A stretch of DNA of 64,000 bases, taken from contig NZ_LWEH01000085.1 of assembly GCF_001635455.1 (NCBI RefSeq), forward strand, positions 1 to 64,000, given 5' to 3'. A program made the position numbers and the translations under genes. Position 1 is the stretch's first letter. Each line of letters starts with the position of its first letter. Below the pieces are notes generated by a model, which had not been told where the DNA came from, ran no database searches, and saw nothing but the letters and a program-made list of their open reading frames with translations. The stretch is from Vibrio sp. HI00D65 (GTDB lineage: Bacteria; Pseudomonadota; Gammaproteobacteria; Enterobacterales; Vibrionaceae). Positions 1 to 8,871 of the stretch are shown here, in pieces.

Positions 1-40
1 TTTGGACAAAGCTGTTGAAGTAGCGAAAAAATACTTCTAA
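1..40 (+). CDS. 3' end of an unidentified CDS (partial)
   Basis: An open frame runs in from the left edge and ends at a TAA at 38-40, giving the C-terminal residues LDKAVEVAKKYF. The frame is followed at once by a hairpin, which supports a real gene end. Twelve residues are too few to name the product. Confidence 0.55.
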   Translation, partial: LDKAVEVAKKYF

Positions 41-50
41 TCCAGACTTC

Positions 51-79
51 AGTAGTGGGCCATTCTGTCGCCCACTACT
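51..79 (+). terminator. Perfect 10-bp hairpin after the partial CDS
   Basis: AGTAGTGGGC at 51-60 is exactly complementary to GCCCACTACT at 70-79, with a 9-nt loop. It starts 10 nt after the stop codon. No T-run follows, so it may be an imperfect terminator or an mRNA 3'-end stabiliser. Confidence 0.55.
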
Positions 80-268
80 CTCCCACCCGGTTTCCCCGCC
101 CTAGCTTATCTCACCAAGCCAATCCATCGTCTAAACCAATCGCCCGAGCAAATCATTAATGCGTCATTTGTAATTAATATCAATACAGAACTTACAAAAG
201 CTTACTCAGAGAAAATACCATTTCTTGTAACATGCGAGCTTTATTGCTTGCAGATAATTTGGTTCTCT

Positions 269-1690
269 ATGATAAATAAACTCATTATTCCTACTCTTGT
301 TGTTACAACAATGCTTACTGCGTGTGGTGGCGGAAGCGGTGGCGGTAACAACAGCAGTGCTTCAAAAAATGTCATTGACGCATCTAGCGCCAACTCAGTG
401 GTTAGCTTGGGCAACAATTTCTCGCTGCAATTCAGCGTAAAGTCGATTAAAAATGGCGCAGACAAAAACGTGAACGTTGATATTACTCAGTACGGTAATA
501 ATCTAAAGTCAAGCGGCAGTTTTGCTCAAGTTCATGGTATCCCAGAGCGCAACTATAAGACTCAAAATGACGCAGACATTACGTTTAAAGTAACGGCAAC
601 AAACTCGTCTGGTAAAACGTATGATGTTGAAAATTTTAATATTTACTACGAGAACTTCAACTCAACTACAACACCAGAAAAACTTGCTGTTGCGAAAGTC
701 GAAAACAACATCAAGAACATCGTTCTCTGGAAAAAAGCCGACACCGTAACCATCAACAAGCAATTCATCATCGATAGCACTGGCGACAAGTTTAATATCG
801 ACCAAATGAGACCGATGAACCTTTACGTACGCGTTGGTAACACCCTAAGTAACGCTATCCAATTTGTTCCAAGCTTCGCTAAAAACTCTTCAGAGACGTT
901 CGCTCGTGTTCCAACAGGTGATTGTTCTGTTATTTCAGACACAACAGGCGACTTGCTTAACAATGGCATCAAGCAACGCAGTTGCGTGGAAGCTCATGGT
1001 TACAAGATCCCTTTACTGATTGAAGACAAAACACAGAATGACGGCACAGCTAAAGTTGCGCACGTTAAGAAGATCATGCAGTACTACCTTGATAACTTCC
1101 CAGCTGAAGTGACCAAGGCTATCTACGACAGCAAAGCTGCGATGGCGTTCTTTTACGATGAAGACTGGGCTGATGGACCGAATAGAGACGCAGGTGAATA
1201 TTTAGATGAGAATTACCGCTTCCAAGATCTATTCGCGACTGAAACGACAGATACTACAGCAGGCGAAAACAAGCCGGACTTAGCAAATCAACGAGACGCT
1301 GCGTTTGAGGAGATCATTCACTTTGTACACGACTACGGTGTGATGAATTTGGCGGTACAATCACCTTCATCAAAGTGGGGAGTTATGCAAAAAGAACTCG
1401 ATGAGCTGAATGAAAAAGCGATTCTTGCGGGCTCTTACTTTCCAAATGGAAAAGACTCTACAATCGTTGAAGCTGACCTAGACGCTGAGTCATACGATCA
1501 AGAATACCTAGCCTACTCTCTGTATGCTTACTACGACGTAAACTACAAAGGCTACAGCGCTCAAGAGCTAAATTCCGCGACATTCATAGAGCTTCAAAAG
1601 AACGACCCTGCGATGGTGAAGTTTATGGAGAAATACTTCCCTACTCGCGCCAACCTAAAAGCGAAGTTCTCTGGTTACCCGAACAACTAG
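269..1690 (+). CDS. Lipoprotein with degenerate zincin-like motif, function unknown
   Basis: A 473-residue lipoprotein. The N-terminus is a short hydrophobic signal with lipobox LTAC (Cys19) followed by a Gly/Ser tether. The residue after Cys is Gly, so the outer membrane is the expected destination. I chose ATG 269 over the upstream TTG 248 because the signal peptide begins there. In the C-terminal half EEIIHFVHDYG (about 347-357) and a later QEYLAYSLYAYYD (E412) recall the HExxH plus downstream Glu arrangement of anthrax-lethal-factor-like zincins, but the first zinc His is Glu here. It is a single gene ending in a shared terminator. I do not recognise the family and infer only a possible metalloprotease-like fold. 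Confidence 0.75.
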   Translation: MINKLIIPTLVVTTMLTACGGGSGGGNNSSASKNVIDASSANSVVSLGNNFSLQFSVKSIKNGADKNVNVDITQYGNNLKSSGSFAQVHGIPERNYKTQNDADITFKVTATNSSGKTYDVENFNIYYENFNSTTTPEKLAVAKVENNIKNIVLWKKADTVTINKQFIIDSTGDKFNIDQMRPMNLYVRVGNTLSNAIQFVPSFAKNSSETFARVPTGDCSVISDTTGDLLNNGIKQRSCVEAHGYKIPLLIEDKTQNDGTAKVAHVKKIMQYYLDNFPAEVTKAIYDSKAAMAFFYDEDWADGPNRDAGEYLDENYRFQDLFATETTDTTAGENKPDLANQRDAAFEEIIHFVHDYGVMNLAVQSPSSKWGVMQKELDELNEKAILAGSYFPNGKDSTIVEADLDAESYDQEYLAYSLYAYYDVNYKGYSAQELNSATFIELQKNDPAMVKFMEKYFPTRANLKAKFSGYPNN

Positions 1691-1721
1691 TTCTCGGTGC
1701 ATGAGCCTCCAACTAAGAGGC

Positions 1722-1756
1722 AAAAAAAGCCGAATGTGATCATCACATTCGGCTTT
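1722..1756. terminator. Bidirectional terminator between lipoprotein and chemoreceptor genes
   Basis: A-run, then GCCGAATGTG, a 5-nt loop, CACATTCGGC and a short T-run. It lies between two convergent genes and can serve both strands. Confidence 0.85.
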
Positions 1757-1774
1757 AAATTTACGCTTTAGTGC

Positions 1775-3658
1775 TTACAGCTTGAAGCGACTGATTTCGC
1801 TCTCTAGCTCGTGAGACAGTTCAGACAGCTGAGCTGCTTGCTCTGCCGCTTGGTGTGCTTCGTCTGCTAGCTCGTTAGATACGTCACGGATTCCCTCAGT
1901 GTTACGAGTTATCTCAGACGTTACAGAAGCTTGCTCTTCTGCCGCAGAAGCAATCTGTGTCGCCATGTCGCTAATACGTTCCACAGCAGCATGAATTTGC
2001 GTTAGGCTTGCAGCCGCTGAGTTTGCATCATCAACACTGGTTTCAGCCAAAGTACGGCTGTCATTCATGATGCTAACCGCTTTGCCTGTTGTACCTTGTA
2101 ACAATTCGATAGTCTGTTGAATCTCTTGTGTTGAACCGTGTGTACGTTGGCTCAGAACACGAACTTCATCAGCAACAACCGCGAAGCCACGACCTTGCTC
2201 ACCCGCACGTGCAGCTTCAATTGCAGCGTTTAGTGCAAGTAGATTCGTTTGTTCAGCGATACCTTGAATGTTCGACAAAATAGCGTTAATGCTGTTGCCG
2301 TGCTCTTCAAGTTCTAGGATCACGTTCGTTGCGATTTGAACTTCTTGAGCAAGGTTTTGAATGGAACTTTGAGTCTGTGTCACTTGATCAGTACCGTGCT
2401 CACACGCGCCAACAGCTTCAGATGAGTTCTGAGCTGTGTGGTCAGCATTACCCGCGATCTCTTGTGTTGCTGCAGCCATTTCGTTAACGGCTGTTGCGAC
2501 CATATTGATTTCGTCTTGTTGCATCTGGATACGAGCGCTACGTTCTTCAGCCTGAGAAGCCGTTTGACGCGCTTGGTTAGCCAATGCAGCAGACACCTCA
2601 CTTAGCTTGATCACCATTGTGTGCATGTTGCCCACAAAACGGTTGAAGTTTTGTGCAAGCTGTCCAATTTCATCGTCGCTCTTGGGTTCAAGACGCTGAG
2701 TAAGGTCACCTTCACCTGAAGCGATCTCTTCAAGTGCAGCAGAAACTCGGTTTAGGTCGCGGAATAGGAAGCTAACCAACCAAGAAACCAGTACGATCAC
2801 AATAAGCGTAATCACTACAGCAGTCATAATAAGCTGAGTAAGCAGTGTTGAGTGGTTTGCTTCTTCAGTCGCTCGGTCCATCTGAACCGCGAAGATCCAG
2901 TTAGTGTTTGGTACTTTCGTGAAGTAAAGCAGCTTCTCAGCGCCACGTTCTTTAATGATCTCGATGCTACCAGTACGCACTGCGTTCTCGATGATAGGCA
3001 TAGAAATGTCATTAGAAAGCTGGCTTACCGGCTTCAGGCTTAGTGATGAATCTGGGTGCGCTAGGAATGTGCCGTCAGACGCATCAATTAACATCGCGTG
3101 CGCATTGTCACCCACATCTAGGCTGATAACGTCATTAACCAATTGGTCGATAAGTACGTCCGCACCCACAACACCAACAAGCTGACCATTGTGACGAACG
3201 GGTTCTGCGATGGTTACGAGTAGTGCTTTAGTGATTGCATCTTGGTAAGCCGTAGTAATGATCTGCTTACCTGCTGCGTTTGCTTCTTGGTACCAAGGGC
3301 GTTGACGAGGATCGTAACCAACACGGTTACGTTCAGGGTGTGAACGGTACATGCCACCTTCTGGTGTACCTAAAAAGATATCGTCAAAACCACCCGCTAC
3401 GCGAGCTTGCTTTAGGAAAGGAACAACATCGCTTTCTCGTGAAAAGTCATTAAATGCTGATGCGATATCCGTGCGAATACCAATCCAGTTTTTAATACCT
3501 TCAGATGCTGCTTCCGATACGCTTTCAGCTCGTAGGTATACGCCATTACGAGTCTGTTCAAATAGTTGGTTTGCTGATAGCCAGGTCAACGCTGTTGCCA
3601 TAACTATAACAGCAGATAGGCTAGCACCTATTAACTTCTGTTTTAGTGTTAGTTTCAT
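1775..3658 (-). CDS. Methyl-accepting chemotaxis protein with dCache sensor
   Basis: Inner-membrane chemoreceptor of 627 residues that passes a periplasmic ligand signal to CheA/CheW. TM1 is near residues 10-28. The periplasmic region to about 270 has dCache features, including RPWYQEA. TM2 is near 272-296 and is followed by HAMP and a long coiled-coil signalling domain. The signalling tip holds the conserved stretch around [19 protein letters not shown] and [12 protein letters not shown]. There is no NWETF-type C-terminal pentapeptide, so adaptation enzymes are probably not tethered through the tail. The ligand cannot be told from the sequence. Upstream sequence before the BCCT gene suggests a separate promoter. 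Confidence 0.93.
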   Translation of the reverse strand: MKLTLKQKLIGASLSAVIVMATALTWLSANQLFEQTRNGVYLRAESVSEAASEGIKNWIGIRTDIASAFNDFSRESDVVPFLKQARVAGGFDDIFLGTPEGGMYRSHPERNRVGYDPRQRPWYQEANAAGKQIITTAYQDAITKALLVTIAEPVRHNGQLVGVVGADVLIDQLVNDVISLDVGDNAHAMLIDASDGTFLAHPDSSLSLKPVSQLSNDISMPIIENAVRTGSIEIIKERGAEKLLYFTKVPNTNWIFAVQMDRATEEANHSTLLTQLIMTAVVITLIVIVLVSWLVSFLFRDLNRVSAALEEIASGEGDLTQRLEPKSDDEIGQLAQNFNRFVGNMHTMVIKLSEVSAALANQARQTASQAEERSARIQMQQDEINMVATAVNEMAAATQEIAGNADHTAQNSSEAVGACEHGTDQVTQTQSSIQNLAQEVQIATNVILELEEHGNSINAILSNIQGIAEQTNLLALNAAIEAARAGEQGRGFAVVADEVRVLSQRTHGSTQEIQQTIELLQGTTGKAVSIMNDSRTLAETSVDDANSAAASLTQIHAAVERISDMATQIASAAEEQASVTSEITRNTEGIRDVSNELADEAHQAAEQAAQLSELSHELESEISRFKL

Positions 3659-3969
3659 GTCAAAGTTTCACGAGTGGTGGGGAAATCCCGCGCATACTAC
3701 CCAATATCAGTATTAAATTCGAGCGATTTCACAATTTAATATCGTAATATATTTTTATGTAAACCATAGTCTTATGGTTATGCCAATTAGTTGGCGTATC
3801 GCCAAGTTCAAGGCGCTATTAACGATATGGTTATTGCAATTTTTGTCGGCTTTAGCATGGTATAACAGGTATGAAAAATAGATGTAAAAAAGCAGGTGAT
3901 TCTCTCACCTGCCTTTATTCAATGTTGACTTCAAACGCCTATTAGCGCGCCTGATTGTTGCAATAAGCG
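3659..3969. other. Intergenic region upstream of the chemoreceptor gene
   Basis: About 310 bp between two minus-strand genes. The right end holds the BCCT terminator. The rest is AT-rich and presumably carries the chemoreceptor promoter, but I could not define -35/-10 elements with confidence. Confidence 0.6.
3886..3918 (-). terminator. Rho-independent terminator of the BCCT gene
   Basis: GCAGGTGA at 3892-3899, loop TTCTC, TCACCTGC at 3905-3912. On the minus strand the stem is followed by a run of Ts. Confidence 0.85.
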
Positions 3970-5541
3970 TTAGCGTTTTTCTGTACGCATACCCATTAGC
4001 AAGCTCACACACATCAGTAACAGAATGATGGTGAATGGCAGTGCCGTCGAGATAGCACCAGCTTGTAGAGCTTGTACGGCTTCAGTACCACCAACCCACA
4101 ACAGCGCCACTGCAATCGCACCTTCAAGGAACGCCCAGAAAACACGCTGAGGAACCGGTGTATCCACTTTACCACCAGCGGTAATGCTGTCGATAACCAA
4201 AGAGCCTGAGTCAGACGATGTAATGAAGAATACTAGAACCAATACAACCGCAATGATTGATAGCAACGTACCAAACGGTAGCGCATCGAACATTTGGAAC
4301 ATCGCTAGAGATACGTCGGTTAAGCCTTCACTACCCAGAGTACCAATGTTATTTACGATTTGGTCAATCGCCATACCGCCAAATACTGACATCCAAATGA
4401 TAGTTACAGTAGTTGGAACAATCAGAACCGCTGTGATGAACTCACGAACCGTACGACCTTTAGATACACGTGCGATGAACATACCTACGAATGGTGACCA
4501 TGAAATCCACCATGCCCAGTAGAATACCGTCCAACCGTGCAACCATGCTTGGTCTTCACGACCGTGAGGGTTACTCAGTGGAATGATGTTCTCGATGTAC
4601 GCCATTAAGGTTGTTGGGATAGAGCCCAGTGTCACTGCGTAACCGATTAGTGCGACCAAGATAAGCAGTAAAAAGGCTACCAGCATGTTGATATTACTGA
4701 TAACTTTTACACCGCCATCGATACCACGAAGTACCGATACGACTGCGAGTAAAGTCACCACAGTAATCACGATAACTTGTAAGCCCAAACCAGCTTCAAG
4801 GCCAAATACGTGTTGAATACCACTTGCTGCTTGCTGTGCACCTAGACCTAGCGACGTCGCCAGACCAAATAGAGTCGCAAGTACCGCCAGAATATCAACA
4901 ACGTGACCAGCCCAGCCCCATGCTCTATCACCTAGAATTGGGTAGAAAATAGAACGAATCGAAAGCGGTAGTCCCTTGTTGTAAGAGAAGAATGCTAACG
5001 AAAGAGCAACCACACCATAAATCGCCCAAGGGTGTAGACCCCAGTGATACATGGTTGCGCCTAGTGCTAATTTAGCTGCTTCTGGTGTGTTCGGTTCAAC
5101 GCCAAGTGGTGTCTCAAACCAACCTGTGTAGTAAGCCGCTGGCTCTGCCACACTCCAGAACATCAAACCGATCCCCATACCCGCTGCAAATAGCATGGAT
5201 AGCCAAGACATGAATGAGTAGTCTGCCGTTGCATCAACACCACCAAGGCGGATTTTACCAAACGGAGAAACGATCAAGCCTAAGCAGAAGATGACAAAAA
5301 TATTGCCTGACCAGATGAAAAGCCAATCGAATGAATTGATAATTTGCCCTTTAACGCCATCCAGTGCAGCTTTCGCCGATGCGGTATCCGTAACCAGAAC
5401 ACCAATCAAAAACAGAGCAATCAAACCTGCACTAATGCCAAATACTGGGTTGTGTACGTCGAAACCCCATTTTTGGACGTTATCCTGACCAACAGTGTAA
5501 TCGGTACTGTCAATACTGTATTTATCTATACCTTTAGTCAT
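3970..5541 (-). CDS. BCCT family betaine/choline/carnitine-type transporter
   Basis: A 523-residue multi-spanning inner-membrane secondary transporter, the usual length for BCCT proteins (12 TM helices expected). The signature GMGIGLMFWSVAEP lies at 121-134. The Trp-rich family segment WAWWISWSPFVGMFIARVSKG sits around 345-366. The family imports quaternary ammonium compatible solutes such as glycine betaine, usually coupled to Na+ or H+, and marine vibrios carry several paralogues for osmoprotection. The exact substrate is not deducible. It is monocistronic, with a terminator downstream and a TRAP relic upstream. Confidence 0.92.
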   Translation of the reverse strand: MTKGIDKYSIDSTDYTVGQDNVQKWGFDVHNPVFGISAGLIALFLIGVLVTDTASAKAALDGVKGQIINSFDWLFIWSGNIFVIFCLGLIVSPFGKIRLGGVDATADYSFMSWLSMLFAAGMGIGLMFWSVAEPAAYYTGWFETPLGVEPNTPEAAKLALGATMYHWGLHPWAIYGVVALSLAFFSYNKGLPLSIRSIFYPILGDRAWGWAGHVVDILAVLATLFGLATSLGLGAQQAASGIQHVFGLEAGLGLQVIVITVVTLLAVVSVLRGIDGGVKVISNINMLVAFLLLILVALIGYAVTLGSIPTTLMAYIENIIPLSNPHGREDQAWLHGWTVFYWAWWISWSPFVGMFIARVSKGRTVREFITAVLIVPTTVTIIWMSVFGGMAIDQIVNNIGTLGSEGLTDVSLAMFQMFDALPFGTLLSIIAVVLVLVFFITSSDSGSLVIDSITAGGKVDTPVPQRVFWAFLEGAIAVALLWVGGTEAVQALQAGAISTALPFTIILLLMCVSLLMGMRTEKR

Positions 5542-5907
5542 TATCCCTCTCTACGGAATACTACTAATATCCCTTACTTACCTGTGACCCAATCACAAAC
5601 TCGACCCTACAATCCAAGTAGTACAAACTGTTGTCACATAAATTCAAATACTTGGATGTCTGAAGTTTAGCAGGTTAACTTGTTGTTTTCAGTAAACCTC
5701 AATCGGTTCGTTTGGTTTTCATCCAATATTCACGTAAATACTCAAACTACTGATGAAAAAAAAGCCGAACATGTCGGCCTTTTGTTTAATATTACTTTTA
5801 GCTCAAAGCATTTTTATGTTTAACCATTTGATTTTCTGTTCGTAAACCTAGCAATAAGCTTAGGCACATAAGCAATCATAATCACCTAGCCTGTGCAACA
5901 TTTAGAC
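5542..5907. other. Intergenic region between BCCT gene and TRAP relic
   Basis: About 365 bp. It holds a minus-strand terminator at 5756-5783 and presumably the BCCT promoter. I see nothing else; an old TRAP downstream gene could have been lost from here, but no coding remnant is legible. Confidence 0.5.
5756..5783 (-). terminator. Terminator downstream of the TRAP relic
   Basis: On the minus strand GCCGA, loop CATGT, TCGGC, then eight Ts. The stem is short but the T-tail is strong. Confidence 0.7.
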
Positions 5908-6834
5908 TCATAGACTTGCTTTGAGTTGACTATTTACATTGAAGATAACCCAATGAAAACTCAATCCACAAGCCCAGTTCTTACCACTTTCGTGCGTTGC
6001 TTGTGTGTACATGTCGTAAGCCGCTGTGCGCATTGCAACACGAAAGATTTCTTGTAGATCTTCAGAAAGCTTGTTCACTAGAAATTGAAGCTCTGAACCG
6101 GGCTCGTGCCAACCTGTGTAGTAGTAAGGTGCAATTTTGTGGAAACCCATTCGTAGATCCAGTAAAGGACCTACCCACTCTAGTGCATCAATCGTGCGAC
6201 GCTCTAGAGACGTGTATAGCTCACCAGGGGCAATGTTCGTTGGTTTAGCGCCTAGCTCTGCAAGGATTTCACCCGCAAAACCAGAGATTCGCATCTTCAG
6301 ACCTTGTAGATCTTCAACACTGTTGATCTCTTTTTGAAACCAACCACCCATCTGAATATCCGTATTACCACCAGGGAACGACATCAAGTTATGCGGAGAA
6401 TAAACCTGCTCCATCAACTCCATACCGCCACCGTGGTAGAACCATGCGTATTGCTCTGCTGGCGTCATACTGAAAGGCATCGAAGTGAAGTAAAGAGTGT
6501 TTGGAACTTTACCTTTCCAGTAGTAAGAGCCAGAGTGGCCCATGTTGTATTGACCAGACTTAACCATGTCAAAAACGCCCAGAGGACCATTGTGTTTGTT
6601 CGCTGAATCGATTCTGATTTACAGTCGACCATTCGACACTTTCTCAGCCATCGCCGCCATGCTCTTCTTAGCGTCACCGAAAACTGGGAAGTTTGGTCCC
6701 CACGTTTCAGCAAGTTTTAAACGTTAAACCTTATCCGCAGCTGTTGCACCAGTAGCGACCAAAGCTAAACAAGCTGCAGCAGTCACCGCTACGTTTTTAA
6801 AAACTCGTGTAAGGGAGTTAGAAATGAGACTCAT
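5908..6834 (-). pseudogene. Broken DctP-type TRAP transporter solute-binding protein
   Basis: Reading from ATG 6834 (preceded by AAAGGAC) gives a Sec signal peptide and then a DctP-type periplasmic binding protein, recognisable from blocks such as QMGGWFQKEINSVEDLQGLK and LYTSLERRTIDALEWVG. This resembles the TakP-like keto-acid-binding branch. The frame has two nonsense codons: TAA at codon 37 (6724-6726) and TAA at codon 72 (6619-6621). The C-terminus loses family similarity after KNWA and ends early. Residues also look deleted around FLVNKLSEDLQE. The dctQ and dctM membrane subunits expected downstream are absent. The longest intact frame (from 6567) lacks the signal peptide, so no working binding protein is expected. 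Confidence 0.9.
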
Positions 6835-7000
6835 ATTCACGTCCTTTGTTGGGTTAACACTCTTTCTTTGAGTATTTTTATGATTCAACATAAGAGTGCA
6901 CCGCGATGAGGCAACAAGATATCAGGGAGAGCACGCACGGATACCCCGCACAAAGATACGTATTAGACCAAAGAACTAAGTAGAACGACGTAGGAGATAA

Positions 7001-7135
7001 ATGACTATCACCAGTTTTAAAGCACCAAGACTATTCACACGAAGAATGCAAATTGATAAATACTTAAGTATTTGCAATGAATCCGTATTAACACTTGTTT
7101 GCTATTTCGTGATGAAGCTCTATTCATCGCTTTAG
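7001..7135 (+). CDS. Candidate small protein of 44 residues
   Basis: ATG 7001 follows TAGGAGATAA, a strong ribosome-binding site at good spacing, and the frame stays open to TAG at 7133-7135. The product starts MTITSFKAPRLFTRRMQIDK and has a short hydrophobic stretch near its C-terminus. I recognise no family. It could be chance or the stump of a regulator once divergent from the TRAP operon. The Shine-Dalgarno match is the only real support. Confidence 0.28.
   Translation: MTITSFKAPRLFTRRMQIDKYLSICNESVLTLVCYFVMKLYSSL
7058..7073. repeat. Perfect 16-bp palindrome
   Basis: AAATACTTAAGTATTT reads the same on both strands. It could be an operator for a dimeric regulator, but it is AT-rich and lies inside the candidate small ORF. 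Confidence 0.4.
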
Positions 7136-7278
7136 TTTTGGGGGAAATTATAGGTATTTCTATTCGAGATTCGCCCTACTTTGGTGCTTACTGATAAGAG
7201 GCAAAGCCAGAGGTTAACCAAAATAAGCAAACAGGGAGTTTGGAGGGAACGTAGGAGTGAGCCTTATGCTACAGATAC

Positions 7279-7303
7279 AAAAAAGCCTCGATAATCGAGG
7301 CTT
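7279..7303 (-). terminator. Terminator of the histone-like winged-helix gene
   Basis: AAGCCTCGA at 7283-7291, loop TAA, TCGAGGCTT at 7295-7303. On the minus strand it ends in a run of Ts. Confidence 0.88.
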
Positions 7304-7337
7304 AAAAACTTAACGAAGCGAATATCATCCCGTGGGA

Positions 7338-7730
7338 TTAGATAGCTTTGTAGATAACCTTGTTACCTGCTAGCTGCTCTTTCGCTACTAGGTTTTCTTC
7401 AAGAAGTTTTTTCAATGCGCCTGTTGCCCATGAAGCTGCTTTCGCGTCTTCTTGACCAGCTGCTAGGCCGATACCTTTAGGGTTAATGCCTTCAGCATTG
7501 CTAACAACGATGTCTAGAACTTGTTGTTGCTTAGGAGTCAGTGCTACTGCAACTTCTTTAGTTGCTGCTACTGTTTTCTCTACCGCTGGTTTTGCTGCTA
7601 CAGTTTTTTCTGCTACAACTTTCTCTGCGACAGGCTTCGCTTTTTTCGGCGTTGCCACTGCTTTAACTACAGCCGCTTTAGTGCGTTTCTGCAGTTTAGC
7701 CTGCACCTTACGCTTATGAGCAAGTCTCAT
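7338..7730 (-). CDS. Histone H1-like tail fused to a small winged-helix domain
   Basis: A 130-residue protein. Residues 1 to about 62 are almost entirely Ala, Lys, Val, Pro and Glu with repeated VAEK/AAKPAVEKT units, much like a bacterial H1-type tail. Residues from about 63 (LTPKQQQVLDIVVSN) form a compact MarR-like winged-helix segment ending AGNKVIYKAI. The predicted job is non-specific or architectural DNA binding, which is inference. It stands alone, with its own terminator and a gap upstream. Vibrio genomes carry very similar proteins of unknown role. Confidence 0.75.
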   Translation of the reverse strand: MRLAHKRKVQAKLQKRTKAAVVKAVATPKKAKPVAEKVVAEKTVAAKPAVEKTVAATKEVAVALTPKQQQVLDIVVSNAEGINPKGIGLAAGQEDAKAASWATGALKKLLEENLVAKEQLAGNKVIYKAI

Positions 7731-7950
7731 TGAATATTTCTCCAGTTCACTGCTCTTTTCGCAGTGGTGAAAATTTGAAGCGCGATTTATACCAAAAAAC
7801 AGGAGCTATTTGTAGAGTGAAGCGCCGAAAGTCGACGAAAAATACCGATATTGTCTACTAGCGTCTATTATTTAAACATCGACTTATCAATTCAGGGTCA
7901 TATACACTGGTTATCCATCCAGACAAAAATATGAAAACTTGGTGTTGCCT

Positions 7951-8751
7951 ATGGACACTCGTCATCTCACTAACTTCTCTTTGCCCTCGTTCAATCGAGC
8001 ATACCGTATTCTAGCTGTTATTTTGAGCTTTATTTGCTTCATCATTGCACTCTATAGCGATAATCCAAAGTTACTGATCGTAGGTGCTTTTTGCATTATT
8101 ACATTGCTTGGAACAGGCTATTATTTGATGCTACGCAGCCGAGTGATGTTCACTCTCACTCCGACACATTTTCAGCAGCACTTTTTTAAAGGCGGATGGG
8201 TTTTAAAATGGAGTAATATACAAAAAATCGGCTTGTGTACTTATGAACAAGATGGCTGGCATCAACCTCTTCCTTGGATCGGTATTAAAGTCAAAGATTA
8301 CTCACCCTACTTAGATTCCATCTGCCCTAAAATCACCTGCGAATTACTGCTCAGCCAGCGCGCACTGTTATACTTAGGAGCCAAACAAGCGGGTAAGGAG
8401 TCGAACTTTGAAGACATGGTTCTCGACTCTTCGCATTACCACGCTCGCTGCACTGAAGCTGGCTGTGTAGAGCTGAGTAAATTTAAAGAATCAGAAAACA
8501 CTGAAGAGCGCTATTTTAATGACAGCCAAACACAAGCTGCATCTGCCCCCTCTAAAACATCAAGTGACGAGAAAGCCGTCATCAAAGATTATTCAGGACT
8601 ACAGGCGATGCTCGCCAACAGAATGAAATATCAAAGAGGTTTTCACGGCTACGATATTTTTATATCAACCAATGACTTAAATATTAGCGGGGAAGAGTTT
8701 GTAGGTTTAGCTCGGCGCTACCTAGCCGCTGCCGAGCGTATTTCTGATTAG
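7951..8751 (+). CDS. DUF2982-type membrane protein
   Basis: A 266-residue protein. Two membrane segments (about 18-38 and 42-63) are followed by a cytoplasmic PH-like region (VMFTLTPTHFQQHFFKGGW, then WSNIQKIG). The C-terminal region is Ser- and Glu-rich and ends in GEEFVGLARRYLAAAERISD. The pattern fits the DUF2982 family of marine gamma-proteobacteria, as best I recall it; no function is known. ATG 7951 was preferred over the TTG at 7939. It is monocistronic, ending in a strong bidirectional terminator. Confidence 0.68.
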   Translation: MDTRHLTNFSLPSFNRAYRILAVILSFICFIIALYSDNPKLLIVGAFCIITLLGTGYYLMLRSRVMFTLTPTHFQQHFFKGGWVLKWSNIQKIGLCTYEQDGWHQPLPWIGIKVKDYSPYLDSICPKITCELLLSQRALLYLGAKQAGKESNFEDMVLDSSHYHARCTEAGCVELSKFKESENTEERYFNDSQTQAASAPSKTSSDEKAVIKDYSGLQAMLANRMKYQRGFHGYDIFISTNDLNISGEEFVGLARRYLAAAERISD

Positions 8752-8802
8752 CACCCAATAGGCTTAGAAAGTAAATCAGCACGCTAATCAACGATGAACC
8801 AT

Positions 8803-8844
8803 AAAAAAAGCTTAGCTTTCAGAAGAAAAGCTAAGCTTCATTTT
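8803..8844. terminator. Bidirectional terminator between DUF2982 gene and ycbL
   Basis: A 12-bp perfect stem: AAGCTTAGCTTT at 8808-8819 and AAAGCTAAGCTT at 8827-8838, with A- and T-rich flanks. It lies between convergent genes. Confidence 0.88.
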
Positions 8845-8871
8845 CAATCGTTCTGATGTTCTATGACAGAC

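Larger units (their letters stand above)
6835..7337. other. Intergenic region upstream of the TRAP relic
   Basis: About 500 bp. It holds the ribosome-binding site of the TRAP relic, a candidate 44-codon ORF at 7001-7135, a 16-bp palindrome at 7058-7073 and the terminator of the next minus-strand gene. Nothing else is recognisable. Confidence 0.5.

Noticed and set aside
6465..6713. Minus-strand 82-residue protein
   Set aside because: It is the out-of-frame shadow of the TRAP binding-protein relic.
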